A stretch of 64,000 nucleotides of DNA. Origin: Candidatus Thiodiazotropha sp. (ex Myrtea sp. 'scaly one' KF741663). Its GTDB lineage: Bacteria; Pseudomonadota; Gammaproteobacteria; Chromatiales; Chromatiaceae. The DNA is taken from assembly GCA_025655555.1 (NCBI GenBank), contig JAHXIQ010000006.1, positions 175,522 through 239,521 on the forward strand, given 5' to 3'. Shown here piece after piece: positions 44,494-54,330 of the stretch (positions within the stretch are counted from its first letter, which is position 1; each line of letters opens with the position of its first letter). The position numbers and the translations under genes are program-made. Below the pieces are notes generated by a model. The model saw nothing but the letters and a program-made list of their open reading frames with translations. It made no database searches and was not told the origin of the DNA.

Positions 44494-44697
44494 GTGTACA
44501 TAAAAATGCTTGATTATCTCATCGCAATGACGATCATTCCCCTTTTACTGCTCGGTTGGCTGATTGTGCAGTCGATCACGCGGCGTTTTGCAAAGATGCA
44601 TCCTGAATTCGGCCCACCCAGGGAAGAGGGAGCGGGCTGTGGAAAGAGTTGCCTGTGCAGTGGCAGCAGCTGTCAACGACGAGAGGACCACCCCTGA
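44494..44697 (+). CDS. Small membrane protein with Cys-rich C-terminus (unknown; NqrM-like layout)
   Basis: 67 residues if the GTG at 44494 is used, 63 from the ATG at 44506; neither has a clear ribosome site. One membrane helix (about 9-27), then SITRRFAKMHPEFGPPREEG and a Cys cluster, CGKSCLCSGSSC. The plan of a single helix with clustered cytoplasmic cysteines resembles NqrM, the maturation factor that supplies iron to the homologous Nqr complex, but the sequence is not clearly NqrM. Placed between rnfA and ppsA, a role in Rnf Fe-S maturation is a reasonable guess. Confidence 0.6.
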   Translation: MYIKMLDYLIAMTIIPLLLLGWLIVQSITRRFAKMHPEFGPPREEGAGCGKSCLCSGSSCQRREDHP

Positions 44698-44709
44698 GGT
44701 TAAAGAACA

Positions 44710-47118
44710 ATGAGTGAACCATCCAATCAATCCGAAAACCGAGGACAAGCGGTGAACGAACAAGTCATCTGGTTCGAAAACCTGAAAATGAACGATGTGG
44801 ACCAGGTTGGGGGTAAAAACGCCTCTCTGGGTGAAATGATCAGTGGCCTGGCCGATGCAGGGGTCAGTGTACCGGGCGGCTTCGCGACCACTGCACATGC
44901 CTTTCGTGAATTCCTGCGCCACAACCGTTTGGCGGAAAGGATCGACCCGCTGCTGAAGCAGTTGGATGTGAGTGATGTGACGGCACTGGCGGAAGCCGGT
45001 AAGACCGTTCGTCAATGGGTGATAGAGGCGCCTTTCCCGGAGGCATTGGAGAATGCGGTAACCGCCGCCTACAAAAAGCTCACCGGTAATGCCGAGAATC
45101 CCCCCTCGGTAGCTGTCCGTTCTTCCGCCACTGCAGAGGATCTGCCCGACGCCTCCTTTGCTGGCCAGCAGGAGACCTTCCTCAATGTAGAAGGACTGGA
45201 TGACGTACTGATTGCAATCAAAGAGGTCTTCGCCTCTCTCTACAACGACCGCGCCATCTCTTACCGGGTGCATCAGGGCTTTGCTCATGAGGATGTGGCG
45301 CTCTCCGCGGGGATCCAGCGCATGGTGCGCTCCGACATCGGTTCCGCAGGTGTCATGTTTACCCTGGATACCGAGTCGGGCTTCAAAGACGCCGTTTTCA
45401 TTACCAGTTCCTATGGTCTGGGTGAGACCGTGGTTCAGGGTGCCGTCAATCCCGATGAGTTCTACGTGCATAAAGGGAATGTGGAGGCAGGCAGACCTGC
45501 CATCCTGCGCCGCAATCTTGGCAGTAAAGCGATACAGATGGTCTACGGCAAGGCAGATGAAGAGCGTGTGGTTACCGTCGATGTGCCGGAGAAGGACCGG
45601 CAACGCTTCTCTCTCACCAATGAACAGATTGAGAGCCTGGCCAGCATGGCCGTCATCATTGAAAAACACTACGGCCGCCCGATGGATATCGAGTGGGGGC
45701 TGGACGGCAGTGACGGCAACCTTTATATCCTGCAGGCCCGACCTGAGACGGTTGAGAGCCGGGTAAACACGGCAACAGTCGAGCGTTTTCAGTTGGAAGA
45801 GCGCGGCACAATTGTTGCCCAAGGCCGGGCGATCGGCCAGCGCATCGGCAGCGGTGTCGCCAAAATTATTCACAACGCCAGCGAGATGGCCAAAGTGGCC
45901 GAGGGCGATGTGCTGATTACTGATATGACCGATCCCGATTGGGAGCCGGTCATGAAACGGGCTTCGGCCATTGTGACCAATCGTGGTGGCCGGACCTGTC
46001 ATGCTGCCATCATCGCCCGTGAATTGGGTATCCCGGCTGTGGTCGGTTGCAACGATGCCACCGAGACTTTACAAGAAGGTCAGGAAGTCACTGTCTCATG
46101 CGCCGAAGGTGACGACGGTTATATCTACCAAGGCTTGCTGAAATACTCGGTCAGCCAGGGCGATGTGGACAACCTGCCGGAACCACCGGCCAAGATTATG
46201 ATGAATGTGGCCAATCCGAGTCGGGCATTTGCTTTTAGCCGCATTCCCAATGAAGGCATAGGACTGGCGCGCCTGGAGTTCATCATCAATACCACCATCG
46301 GCGTTCACCCCCGCGCGCTGATGGAATTTGACAAACTGCCGGCAGATATCAAAGCCACGGTTCAGGCACAGATGGCCGGCTATGAAGACCCGGTCGGCTT
46401 CTATGTAGAAAAGCTGGTGGAGGGTATCTCAACCCTGGCTGCCGCCTTCAACGGCAAACCGGTCATCGTTCGCATGTCCGACTTCAAATCGAATGAATAC
46501 GCCAATCTGATTGGTGGCAAGCTCTACGAACCTGAAGAAGAGAATCCGATGATCGGGTTCCGTGGCGCATCCCGCTACATCTCCGAAACCTTCCGCCCCT
46601 GTTTCGAACTCGAGTGCCAGGCATTGAAGCGGGTACGCGAAGAGATGGGCTTCACCAACGTGGAGATCATGATCCCATTCGTTCGCACTCTGGATGAAGC
46701 GGCAGGCGTGATCAAGCTGCTGGAGGAGAACGGCCTGAAGCGAGGTGAAAATGACCTGCGGGTCATCATGATGTGCGAGCTGCCCTCCAACGCCGTATTG
46801 GCCAAGGAATTCCTCGAGTACTTCGACGGATTCTCCATCGGTTCCAATGACATGACCCAGCTGACACTGGGACTCGATCGCGACTCAAGCCTGGTGGCCA
46901 AGAGCTTTGATGAACGCAATCCAGCGGTCAAAAAAATGTTGAGTATGGCAATCACCGCCTGTAGAGATGCCGGTAAGTATGTCGGCATCTGTGGTCAGGG
47001 ACCCTCTGACTATCCGGACCTGGCCGAGTGGCTGGTTGAACAACAGATCACCAGCGTCTCACTCAATCCCGATACGGTGGTGGATACCTGGCGTTTGTTG
47101 ACCGGACTGAAGAAATAA
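44710..47118 (+). CDS. ppsA: Phosphoenolpyruvate synthase (pyruvate, water dikinase)
   Basis: Converts pyruvate + ATP + water to PEP + AMP + Pi, the entry to gluconeogenesis from pyruvate. 802 residues, usual length. ATP-grasp domain ([30 protein letters not shown]), swivelling domain with catalytic His in [14 protein letters not shown] (about 430), and the PEP-binding barrel ending with the catalytic Cys in [11 protein letters not shown] (about 760). It starts 12 nt after the small Cys-rich gene and precedes its regulator gene ppsR, so it probably continues the Rnf-PFOR transcription unit. Confidence 0.97.
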   Translation: MSEPSNQSENRGQAVNEQVIWFENLKMNDVDQVGGKNASLGEMISGLADAGVSVPGGFATTAHAFREFLRHNRLAERIDPLLKQLDVSDVTALAEAGKTVRQWVIEAPFPEALENAVTAAYKKLTGNAENPPSVAVRSSATAEDLPDASFAGQQETFLNVEGLDDVLIAIKEVFASLYNDRAISYRVHQGFAHEDVALSAGIQRMVRSDIGSAGVMFTLDTESGFKDAVFITSSYGLGETVVQGAVNPDEFYVHKGNVEAGRPAILRRNLGSKAIQMVYGKADEERVVTVDVPEKDRQRFSLTNEQIESLASMAVIIEKHYGRPMDIEWGLDGSDGNLYILQARPETVESRVNTATVERFQLEERGTIVAQGRAIGQRIGSGVAKIIHNASEMAKVAEGDVLITDMTDPDWEPVMKRASAIVTNRGGRTCHAAIIARELGIPAVVGCNDATETLQEGQEVTVSCAEGDDGYIYQGLLKYSVSQGDVDNLPEPPAKIMMNVANPSRAFAFSRIPNEGIGLARLEFIINTTIGVHPRALMEFDKLPADIKATVQAQMAGYEDPVGFYVEKLVEGISTLAAAFNGKPVIVRMSDFKSNEYANLIGGKLYEPEEENPMIGFRGASRYISETFRPCFELECQALKRVREEMGFTNVEIMIPFVRTLDEAAGVIKLLEENGLKRGENDLRVIMMCELPSNAVLAKEFLEYFDGFSIGSNDMTQLTLGLDRDSSLVAKSFDERNPAVKKMLSMAITACRDAGKYVGICGQGPSDYPDLAEWLVEQQITSVSLNPDTVVDTWRLLTGLKK

Positions 47119-47140
47119 CCGCAGCAACATGTTATTTAAG

Positions 47141-47275
47141 GGTTGGGCCAACTCAGGAGGCCCAACCTACCGCTGGAGATGGCTCCGCAAGCATAGGTTG
47201 GTACTGAGCACAGCGAAATCCAACGGCAGACGCCGTGCATTCTTCAGACTGTCCGAGAATCATTCGCTTCGCGGG
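47141..47275. repeat. GTTGGG-type intergenic repeat between ppsA and ppsR
   Basis: GGTTGGGCC (47141-47149) pairs perfectly with GGCCCAACC (47159-47167), followed by CATAGGTTGGTACTGAGC and CGAAATCCAACGG, a degenerate second unit. This resembles the dispersed GTAGGTTGGG...CCCAAC repeats common in proteobacterial intergenic regions. The hairpin sits just after the ppsA stop and could attenuate transcription into ppsR. Confidence 0.6.
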
Positions 47276-47325
47276 CTCTGCCCTTCTCCGCGCCCTTTGC
47301 GTTATAGACAAACCCGGAACCTTAT

Positions 47326-48147
47326 ATGAAACGTACCGTTTTTTTCCTTGCCGACCATACAGGTATCACAGTCGAGGCGATGGGACGTTCCCTGTTGAGT
47401 CAGTTCGAGGGTTTCGAGTATGAAACCGTACACTGGCCCTTCATCGACACGCTGGAAAAAGCCAGGCGCGTGGCCGAGCGCATCAACCAGACCACCATAG
47501 AATCAAAAGAAAAGCCGATCGTCTTTACCACCCTGGTCGATCCACGGATACGGGACTATTTCAAGAACCTGGACGTACCGGTCATGGACTTTTTCGAGTC
47601 TTTCACCACACGCCTGGAATCAGAGTTGCAGATCCCCTCATCGCATGCTCTCGGCCGCTTCCACACCACCGATAATAACCGCGCCTACGATCAGCGTATT
47701 CATGCAGTGAATTTCGCCATGAACAATGACGATGGCGCTATCACAAAGAATTACACCACTTCAGATCTTATTTTGGTCGGCGTCTCCCGTAGCGGTAAGA
47801 CCCCCACCTGCCTGTTTCTCGGGCTGCAGCATAGTGTGCTTGCCGCAAACTATCCATTGACGGAGGACGATCTGCAGAGTGATCTATTGCCGAAGACACT
47901 GATCCCTTTCCGGGAGAAACTCTACGGTCTGACCATCGATCCCCATCAACTCCAGCGCATCCGCCAGGAGCGGCGCCCTGACAAACGGTACTCTTCTTTG
48001 GAACAGTGCAAGATGGAGGTAAAACTGGCAGAGCAGCTCTACAAGCACTACAAGATTCCTTACCTCGACACCACATCAATGTCTATCGAGGAGATTTCTG
48101 CCCGCCTACTACAGCATATCCATCGGGCAGCCGTCGCCGGGAGTTGA
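47326..48147 (+). CDS. ppsR: PEP synthase regulatory protein (bifunctional kinase/phosphorylase)
   Basis: DUF299-family protein that inactivates PEP synthase by ADP-dependent phosphorylation of a threonine next to the catalytic His and reactivates it by Pi-dependent dephosphorylation. 273 residues. Signatures: SDHTGITVEAMG-type start (ADHTGITVEAMGRSLLSQF, 9-27), P-loop GVSRSGKTPT (about 151-160) and SSLEQCKMEVKLAE near 225. It directly follows ppsA, its substrate. Usual length. Confidence 0.96.
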   Translation: MKRTVFFLADHTGITVEAMGRSLLSQFEGFEYETVHWPFIDTLEKARRVAERINQTTIESKEKPIVFTTLVDPRIRDYFKNLDVPVMDFFESFTTRLESELQIPSSHALGRFHTTDNNRAYDQRIHAVNFAMNNDDGAITKNYTTSDLILVGVSRSGKTPTCLFLGLQHSVLAANYPLTEDDLQSDLLPKTLIPFREKLYGLTIDPHQLQRIRQERRPDKRYSSLEQCKMEVKLAEQLYKHYKIPYLDTTSMSIEEISARLLQHIHRAAVAGS

Positions 48148-48153
48148 GTGATA

Positions 48154-48171
48154 AACCCGCTATAGCGGGTT
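48154..48171. terminator. 18-bp perfect palindrome after ppsR
   Basis: AACCCGCTATAGCGGGTT, seven bases after the ppsR stop. No U-run follows (CCCGCAAT), so it may be a weak terminator or a transcript-end stabiliser of the Rnf-PFOR-ppsA-ppsR unit. Confidence 0.45.
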
Positions 48172-48338
48172 CCCGCAATATCTTCGCAGCACCATGGTCT
48201 ATTGACGTAGCGCACACAACTCACATCTCGCCCCCCAGAAGAATGGCGCTATAATAAGCCTGTTTTCATTCCAAGCCTGATTACTTCTGATAACAACAAG
48301 GGCTTTTATCTCAATGAAAAACGAGGGATTTCTTTCAC

Positions 48339-49784
48339 GTGTTCAATTGGCTGGTACAACTCTTCCATAAGGCACCGGTGCCAATCGCCATCAAGTGGAC
48401 GATCTACATCGGCACCCTGATCACGCTTGTCATGGGCATCTTGGGTTGGTTTCTCATCACCCAGCAAAACAGTTTTCATATGCGCGAGGTGAAGGGCTTC
48501 GGAGAGATACTGGTCGAACAGTTGGCCCATTCGGCCAGTGAACCCCTGCTTGCGGATGATCAGTTCAACCTGCAAGGGCTGGTCAGCCGACAAACGCAAA
48601 ATCACAACGTGGTTGGCGCCGCTATCGTACCCAGTGGTAAATCCTGGGTCATCTCCGGCAAAGTGCCGGGAGAAGTGCCTGAAACAAACAATCAGGAGCC
48701 AATGATCTGGTCTTGGCGGGATGAGCAGCAGCAACGTCACCCTGCCATCACTTTTTTCAGCCCCATCAGTTTCAGGGATGTGGTTGCCGGGCATGCCATC
48801 ATTACACTGGACCGGGAGTTTCTCGATAGAGATCAGCAGCGAACCATCGGTATTATCAGTTATGCCACGATCGGGCTGATTCTTATCGCGGGCATGCTCT
48901 CCTACATTCTGAGTAAACGGCTAAGCCGCCCCATCACTCTACTCGCTGCAGCCGGCAAGGTCGCTGAACCGGGTGCCCTGGTCAGCCCACAGGATATTGA
49001 GCGTCAGGACGAAATCGGGCAGATCTATGCTTACTTCGACCGAATGACTGTCGGACTGCTGGAAAAACGTCAGGTTGAGGATGCCCTCTCCCGCTATGTC
49101 TCCCCTGTGATTGCAGAAAAGATTCTCTCCAACCTCTCTCAGCACCGCCTACCCAACCAGGAGATGGAGGGCAGTGTACTGTTCTGTGATATCGTCGGTT
49201 TCACCCAGCTCTCGGAGGATCTGCCTGCAGATGAGGTTGCCGACCTGTTGAATCTCTATCTCGGCGCTATTGCCGATGCAGCCCATCGCTGCCGTGGTGT
49301 TGTGGACAAGTTCATAGGCGATAGCGCCATGATACTGTTTGGTGTCCCAGAACCCGATAAAGAACACGGCACCCAGGCAATCAGTTGCGCCTGGCTGATC
49401 CAGGCCATGGTCAGACATATCAATAAGCAACGCAGACTGAAAGGAGAGGAACCCATCATGCTGCGCATCGGTATCAACAGTGGTCTCATGCTGGCGGGGA
49501 ACATCGGTATTCCCGATCGCCTGGAGTACACTGTAGTCGGCGATACTGTGAATCTCGCCTCTCGACTCTGTGGCGCAGCACCGGCTGACGGTATCATGAT
49601 GAGTGAGACAACGGCTGAATTCCCCGGCGTCGCGGATATCGTGGATCTCCACCAACAACCTGCACTTAAGATCAGGGGCAGAAAAAATCTGGTAAAACCC
49701 TCCATCGCGGGAACACCTTCGCGAGAATTTGGTCAATGGTTGATGCGAACCATGTCCCACATCCTGCATAAGAACGCTGAATGA
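48339..49784 (+). CDS. Membrane-bound class III adenylate/guanylate cyclase with HAMP domain
   Basis: 481 residues, GTG start (the nearby ATG at 48314 is in another frame). First membrane segment about 18-41, extracytoplasmic sensor about 42-165, second segment about 168-190, HAMP about 190-245, class III cyclase domain about 260-470. Metal-binding aspartates are in LFCDIVGFTQL and DKFIGDSAMILFG; EYTVVGDTVNLASRL is the usual nucleotide-binding element. It makes cAMP or cGMP in response to an external signal; base specificity cannot be read with certainty. It overlaps the next gene by 4 nt. Confidence 0.93.
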   Translation: MFNWLVQLFHKAPVPIAIKWTIYIGTLITLVMGILGWFLITQQNSFHMREVKGFGEILVEQLAHSASEPLLADDQFNLQGLVSRQTQNHNVVGAAIVPSGKSWVISGKVPGEVPETNNQEPMIWSWRDEQQQRHPAITFFSPISFRDVVAGHAIITLDREFLDRDQQRTIGIISYATIGLILIAGMLSYILSKRLSRPITLLAAAGKVAEPGALVSPQDIERQDEIGQIYAYFDRMTVGLLEKRQVEDALSRYVSPVIAEKILSNLSQHRLPNQEMEGSVLFCDIVGFTQLSEDLPADEVADLLNLYLGAIADAAHRCRGVVDKFIGDSAMILFGVPEPDKEHGTQAISCAWLIQAMVRHINKQRRLKGEEPIMLRIGINSGLMLAGNIGIPDRLEYTVVGDTVNLASRLCGAAPADGIMMSETTAEFPGVADIVDLHQQPALKIRGRKNLVKPSIAGTPSREFGQWLMRTMSHILHKNAE

Positions 49785-50731
49785 ATCTCACTTCGATTAA
49801 CCCGGCCTTTCTGCTCAGCCTCCTGTTACTCAGTGGGTGCCAGCTACTGGAAACCAGGCAAACTGCACCTGCAACTGCCACGCCGAATAAGGACACCTTT
49901 ACAGCCATCAAACAATTAGAGGCCAAAGGGCGTTACGGCCAGGCCATCAGTTTAATCGAGCAGGCCATCAGCCAGGACGGCAAGGCCGAGCTCTATACCA
50001 CAACGCTCAGGGAAATCAGACTGCAGCAAACTGTATTAGAGCAGGAGCTGAAAGACCAACTCCTGATAAGCAGGACCTCCGCCCTAAAAAATCAGGTACC
50101 CATTTTCGAACAGTTGATACGCTCTAATCCGCTAGACGCGGAATACAGTCGCCAACTAAAACAAACACAGGATCAGCTTCAACTGCTAAGAGAGAGCCTC
50201 TCAGAATGCGGCTGGCGGCATTTCAAAAAGAACAATGCACTGGCCAAAGACTGCCTGACACTTTCACTCTCCCTGGAAGAAGACGAACAGGATGAGCGCT
50301 TGATTGAGCATCTGCTGGATGAGCAGAAGCAACATAAAAAGCAAACAGAAACCATGGAACATGCGCAACGGGAGATGGCCTGGAAGCACCGCAATCAAAA
50401 ACGTTTAAAACAGGCGGAGCGGTATAACGAATCGGGCCAACTGACGGAGGCAAGACGCATTCTTAAAATCGTCTTAAAGGAAGACGCCAGGAATCAATCC
50501 GCCAAGATTTTGCTCAGCAGTGTTGAATCCCGGCTGAAAAACTATCTGGAAAATCTGCTCACAGCCGGTGATCGCCTCTACCGGGAAGGTGAAATCGAGG
50601 GTGCTAAAGCGACTTGGCATGCCGCACTCTCTCTTGACCCTCAGGATAAGCGTGCACGGGAAAAGATCGAGCGGGCCCAACGGGTGTTGGATAATCTCGA
50701 AAATCTCCGTAAGAGTGAACCTAAAAACTGA
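49781..50731 (+). CDS. TPR-repeat lipoprotein
   Basis: 316 residues. The signal peptide ends in LLLLSGC (lipobox, Cys about 21). TPR-like helical pairs are visible at about 44-75 (LEAKGRYGQAISLIEQAI), 215-245 (AERYNESGQLTEARRIL) and 264-300 (GDRLYREGEIEGAKATW, then LDPQDKRAREKIERAQ), with a charged, probably coiled-coil stretch between (about 150-205). Its start overlaps the cyclase stop, so it may act with the cyclase at the periplasmic face. Confidence 0.82.
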   Translation: MNLTSINPAFLLSLLLLSGCQLLETRQTAPATATPNKDTFTAIKQLEAKGRYGQAISLIEQAISQDGKAELYTTTLREIRLQQTVLEQELKDQLLISRTSALKNQVPIFEQLIRSNPLDAEYSRQLKQTQDQLQLLRESLSECGWRHFKKNNALAKDCLTLSLSLEEDEQDERLIEHLLDEQKQHKKQTETMEHAQREMAWKHRNQKRLKQAERYNESGQLTEARRILKIVLKEDARNQSAKILLSSVESRLKNYLENLLTAGDRLYREGEIEGAKATWHAALSLDPQDKRAREKIERAQRVLDNLENLRKSEPKN

Positions 50732-51152
50732 ATAAATATCTAGCGCCTGTTAACTCAATTCAGCTCGTCAAAACCGATTGCTACAGAAGAAAAATCGCGT
50801 TGATGGGGGTCACGTTAAACATACAACCCCGGAACTAAGCCTCCCTGCTCCCTGTGGGAGATAGGGTTAACGGAGCAGCAACGGTAACCGGCAGATTTTT
50901 CCATTCCCTTGCTCTAGCGCACTGAAATTGCATCCACAGGTGGCCGATCTCTGTCGATTGGTTATAATCCCGCCCTGCCACATTCTTCCCGCCACGCTGG
51001 GGGATGATTTGTAACTTCATATTCTAAAAGAAGAATTCCAGATAGCGTCTCCTGAGATGCCAACCCTGGTCAAGGCTTTTTGTGATCATTTTTTCATAAG
51101 ACAGAGAGATCAGCGGTGTTGATGAGCCAAAACAAAGCAGACCACAGCCTGG
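50732..51152. other. 421-nt intergenic region
   Basis: No gene is seen. A TATAAT hexamer within TTGGTTATAATCCC near 50960 may be a promoter -10 for the following gene, without a convincing -35. A short imperfect hairpin lies around CTCCCTGTGGGAG near 50846. Confidence 0.4.
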
Positions 51153-52067
51153 ATGCGGCACGATAAGATGAAGATTTATCTGATCGCCGCCTGCGCGCTC
51201 TTACATGCAGGAACCGCCCACTGTCAGGAGTGGTTACCGGAAAGCCACATCTCCTTCTATGAGACAGAAGTCGATCGCCAGATCTTGGCGTCTACACTGC
51301 AGGCACAGCGGTTCGACCAAGCTGGACCTGAATGGGATGAGCCCTTCAACGGCGCACCATCCAGACCCCATGGCTTCGGCAGGGAGCTAGGCGACCAGAG
51401 TCCGGCAGATTGGGATGGTCTCAAGCGCGACACTGCCTACTTCTTTGGCTATCAGTTCTTCATTGTTGGCGCACTGTATGTCCTGCCGGAGAGTGTCTCA
51501 GCCTGGACCGAAGAGCAGAAAGAAGAGTACACCTTCGAAAAGTGGAAGGAAAACGTCACCCATCCCAGATGGGACCCGGACGAGTGGTACATCAACTACA
51601 TCCTGCATCCCTACTGGGGGATGACTTATTACACCCGGGGTCGTGAACGCGGCCTGACGGAAACCGGCGCTTTCTGGTACTCATTCACCCTTTCATCGAT
51701 CTACGAGTTCGGGCTGGAAGCACTGTTTGAACCTGTCTCCATCCAAGACGTCATCTTCACACCGGTACTTGGCTCCGCGCTGGGTTGGTACCTGGAAGAT
51801 GTACGCCGCGAGATCAAAAGCCAGAATGCGTTCAGCGGCTGGGATAAGACCATCCTGATCGCCACAGACCCACTGGGAACCCTCAACGCCATGGCCGACA
51901 ACCTATTTGGTGTGGGTGTTGAGAGTGAGTTGGAGTTCCGCTCCTTCTATCGGAGCCCGGCAATCACCACCACTGAATCATGGCAACGAAATGATCCTTA
52001 CGAGAGTCGTCTCAATCCTGTGGTTGCTGACTATCTCGGACTTGAACTGACTCTGAGCTGGCACTGA
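51153..52067 (+). CDS. Exported DUF3943 family protein
   Basis: 304 residues; ATG at 51168 (MKIYLIAACALLHAGTAH) is an equally good start and leaves a cleaner signal peptide. The core, YINYILHPYWGMTYYTRGRE, WYSFTLSSIYEFGLEALFEP and QDVIFTPVLGSALGWYLE (about 145-215), is typical of DUF3943, a probably outer-membrane-associated family of unknown function. Convergent with lptG, ending 2 nt from its stop. Confidence 0.75.
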   Translation: MRHDKMKIYLIAACALLHAGTAHCQEWLPESHISFYETEVDRQILASTLQAQRFDQAGPEWDEPFNGAPSRPHGFGRELGDQSPADWDGLKRDTAYFFGYQFFIVGALYVLPESVSAWTEEQKEEYTFEKWKENVTHPRWDPDEWYINYILHPYWGMTYYTRGRERGLTETGAFWYSFTLSSIYEFGLEALFEPVSIQDVIFTPVLGSALGWYLEDVRREIKSQNAFSGWDKTILIATDPLGTLNAMADNLFGVGVESELEFRSFYRSPAITTTESWQRNDPYESRLNPVVADYLGLELTLSWH

Positions 52068-52069
52068 GC

Positions 52070-53137
52070 CTATTGGCCGACCCGGCGAAACTTCCAGAGT
52101 GCATAGCCGAAAAAGAGCAACACCGGCAGGAGTGTTGTGAACAAGGCATTGAAGCTATATACCACAGCCAGGTAGGAAAAGGCCCTGTTGAGTAGATAAA
52201 AGACAATACCGATCATCGCCCCGATGAAAATCCGCTGGCCTATACCGACACTGCGCAGGGAACCGAAGACAAAGGGGATACTGAGAAACAGCATAACCAG
52301 CGTAACTGCCGGTGCGATGACCTTCCCCCAGAACGCCACCTCATAGGTCTGCGCGGCTTGACCATTCTGTTTGAGATAGTCGATATAGCGCCAAAGGTCC
52401 CAGGCAGCCAGCATATGCGGCTTGACGGATACCACGTCGAGTACAGACGGTTCCAGCCGTGTCGACCAGGGCATCCGTTGACTTCTCTTCACCTCTATCC
52501 GATCGTTATTGAAACGACTCTCTCTCACCGACTCCAGCACCCAGCCCGATGTTTCATAGACGGCGCGTTTCGCATGCAGCGCCCGTTGTAAACGCTGCTC
52601 GTCGTCGTAATGATAAACAGACACGTTCACCAACACCTGGTTGGGCAGGATCTGACGAATATTGATAAAGGTATTCTCGTCCCTGGACCAGAAGCCAAAG
52701 CGTGTCTTCAACATAATCTGATTCGACAGGCCTTCCATTTTCAACCGTTGGGCCTGCAACTCAGCACGAGGCGCCAGGTTTTCACCAATCACCAGCACCA
52801 GTAGCAGCATCAATAAACCGCTTTTCAGTGTAGCGAGCACAATCCTGCCAATGGAAACCCCGGCTGCACGCATGGCCATCAGTTCGGAATTCCCGGCCAG
52901 TGCACCTAATCCAATCAGACTGCCCAATAAGGTGGCAAGGGGGAAGATCTCATAGGTATAGCGAGGGAGTGTCAGTGCGACATATGTGTATGCCTTGGCG
53001 GTTGTATAGCCACCCGCCACATCTTCGAGTTCGGAAACCACCTCGAAAAAGCCGATCAGCACCAATAGCAGGGCAAGTACGCCAGTGATGCTCAATAGCA
53101 CCGCACGACCAATATAACGATCGAGCAGACTGATCAT
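52070..53137 (-). CDS. lptG: LPS export ABC transporter permease LptG
   Basis: 355-residue inner-membrane half of the LptB2FG extractor that hands LPS to LptC/A. YjgP/YjgQ family: N-terminal membrane segments (LDRYIGRAVLLSI, LALLLVLIGFFEVVSE), a beta-jellyroll periplasmic part (about 130-250) and three C-terminal segments (about 270-350). Overlaps lptF by 4 nt. The N-terminal cytoplasmic start and AGNSELMAMRAAGVSI coupling element for LptB are visible. Confidence 0.95.
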   Translation of the reverse strand: MISLLDRYIGRAVLLSITGVLALLLVLIGFFEVVSELEDVAGGYTTAKAYTYVALTLPRYTYEIFPLATLLGSLIGLGALAGNSELMAMRAAGVSIGRIVLATLKSGLLMLLLVLVIGENLAPRAELQAQRLKMEGLSNQIMLKTRFGFWSRDENTFINIRQILPNQVLVNVSVYHYDDEQRLQRALHAKRAVYETSGWVLESVRESRFNNDRIEVKRSQRMPWSTRLEPSVLDVVSVKPHMLAAWDLWRYIDYLKQNGQAAQTYEVAFWGKVIAPAVTLVMLFLSIPFVFGSLRSVGIGQRIFIGAMIGIVFYLLNRAFSYLAVVYSFNALFTTLLPVLLFFGYALWKFRRVGQ

Positions 53138-54240
53138 GCAATCCCCCGACGGAATTTACGTTGCCAGCCTCGATACCATCCCGTGTCGGGTATCAGCAAC
53201 AGAATACCTCCCATTGCCAAGGTCAGATGTACCCACCAGATACCAAGCCAGTTAGGTGTCATGCCTTCAATCATCCAGCGCTCAGCCGCCCCCTGCAGAC
53301 CGAGATAGAGCGTGTAGAGAATGAATGCCAGCACCAGACGCCCGAAGGGTCCCTGCCTCGGCAAGGAACGACTCAAGGGAAGACTGAGTAAGGCGAAGAC
53401 CAGCAGGCCAAAGATCTGAGATAATCGGACTTGGAATTCAGCATGGTCCGCGACTGAATCTGATGCCAGCAGTGCGGTGTTACTCAATAACTTTCTCTTA
53501 CGCTTGATCACACCGCCCTCCTTGTCCTGGATACGTAAGGCGTATCGATCAAATTCACTCACCCGGTAGTCGTACTGCCCAGGATTACCCTCATAACGAA
53601 ATCCATTATCCAGCACCAGATAGCGATCTCCTGAGGTCTCATCGATTTGCTGAAATCCACTCTTGGCACTGATCAGGCTCAACACCCCTTGTCGCCGCTG
53701 TTGCACAAAGACATTGCTCATGCGTCGTTCATCGCTCGCCATCGATTCCACATAAAGCACCAGTTCGCCTTTGCTGTACTCATTGAATCGCCCAGCACTG
53801 ATACCCGCCAGTTCAGACGACTGTCCCTGCTGAGAAGCAATCAATTCGGCACTCACTCGATTGGCCCATGGCTGTACGAAAAGGGAGAGCCATGCAGTCA
53901 ACACCACCACAGGCACCACTACCCATAGCAAGGACCGGTAAAGACGCATCCCCCCCACACCGCAAGACTCCAAAGCAACCATCTCACTGTCCCGATACAT
54001 ACGCCCGACAGCATAGAGCACAGCAAAGAAGAAAGCGGGTGGTACCAAGCGGGCGAGATATCCAGTCATTTGCAAACCCAGCACCTGGAACAGGAGATGG
54101 GTATTCAGCTCACCCGATGCGACCTCTTTGAGCAGTTTGATAAAACTGTTACTCATTAAGATCAGCATCAACACCAGCAAGATCGCCAATAGCGCCTTTA
54201 GCACTTCTGTCAGCAGATAACGGTCGATGAGCCTGATCAT
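53134..54240 (-). CDS. lptF: LPS export ABC transporter permease LptF
   Basis: 368-residue partner of LptG. Signature near the start (MIRLIDRYLLTEVLKALLAIL), coupling helix YRDSEMVALESCGVGG (about 85-100), jellyroll domain about 130-260 and C-terminal membrane segments. First gene of the lptFG operon, divergent from pepA, the usual arrangement in gammaproteobacteria. Confidence 0.95.
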   Translation of the reverse strand: MIRLIDRYLLTEVLKALLAILLVLMLILMSNSFIKLLKEVASGELNTHLLFQVLGLQMTGYLARLVPPAFFFAVLYAVGRMYRDSEMVALESCGVGGMRLYRSLLWVVVPVVVLTAWLSLFVQPWANRVSAELIASQQGQSSELAGISAGRFNEYSKGELVLYVESMASDERRMSNVFVQQRRQGVLSLISAKSGFQQIDETSGDRYLVLDNGFRYEGNPGQYDYRVSEFDRYALRIQDKEGGVIKRKRKLLSNTALLASDSVADHAEFQVRLSQIFGLLVFALLSLPLSRSLPRQGPFGRLVLAFILYTLYLGLQGAAERWMIEGMTPNWLGIWWVHLTLAMGGILLLIPDTGWYRGWQRKFRRGIA

Positions 54241-54300
54241 GGGACGATGGTAAATTGTTTTACTTTCGGTAGACTTAGTTGGGTTACCGGGTTAAAAATT

Positions 54301-54330
54301 CCCGCAATAAACAAACGCAGACATTGCGGG
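54301..54330. promoter_or_regulatory. Inverted repeat in the lptF-pepA divergent promoter region
   Basis: CCCGCAAT (54301-54308) and ATTGCGGG (54323-54330) are perfectly complementary with 14 nt between. The position, about 60 nt from the lptF start and 70 nt from the pepA start, suits an operator. Which protein binds is unknown. Confidence 0.35.

Noticed and set aside
44545..46002. A 485-codon open frame on the minus strand across ppsA
   Set aside because: It is antisense to the conserved PEP-synthase motifs and shows no recognised domain.
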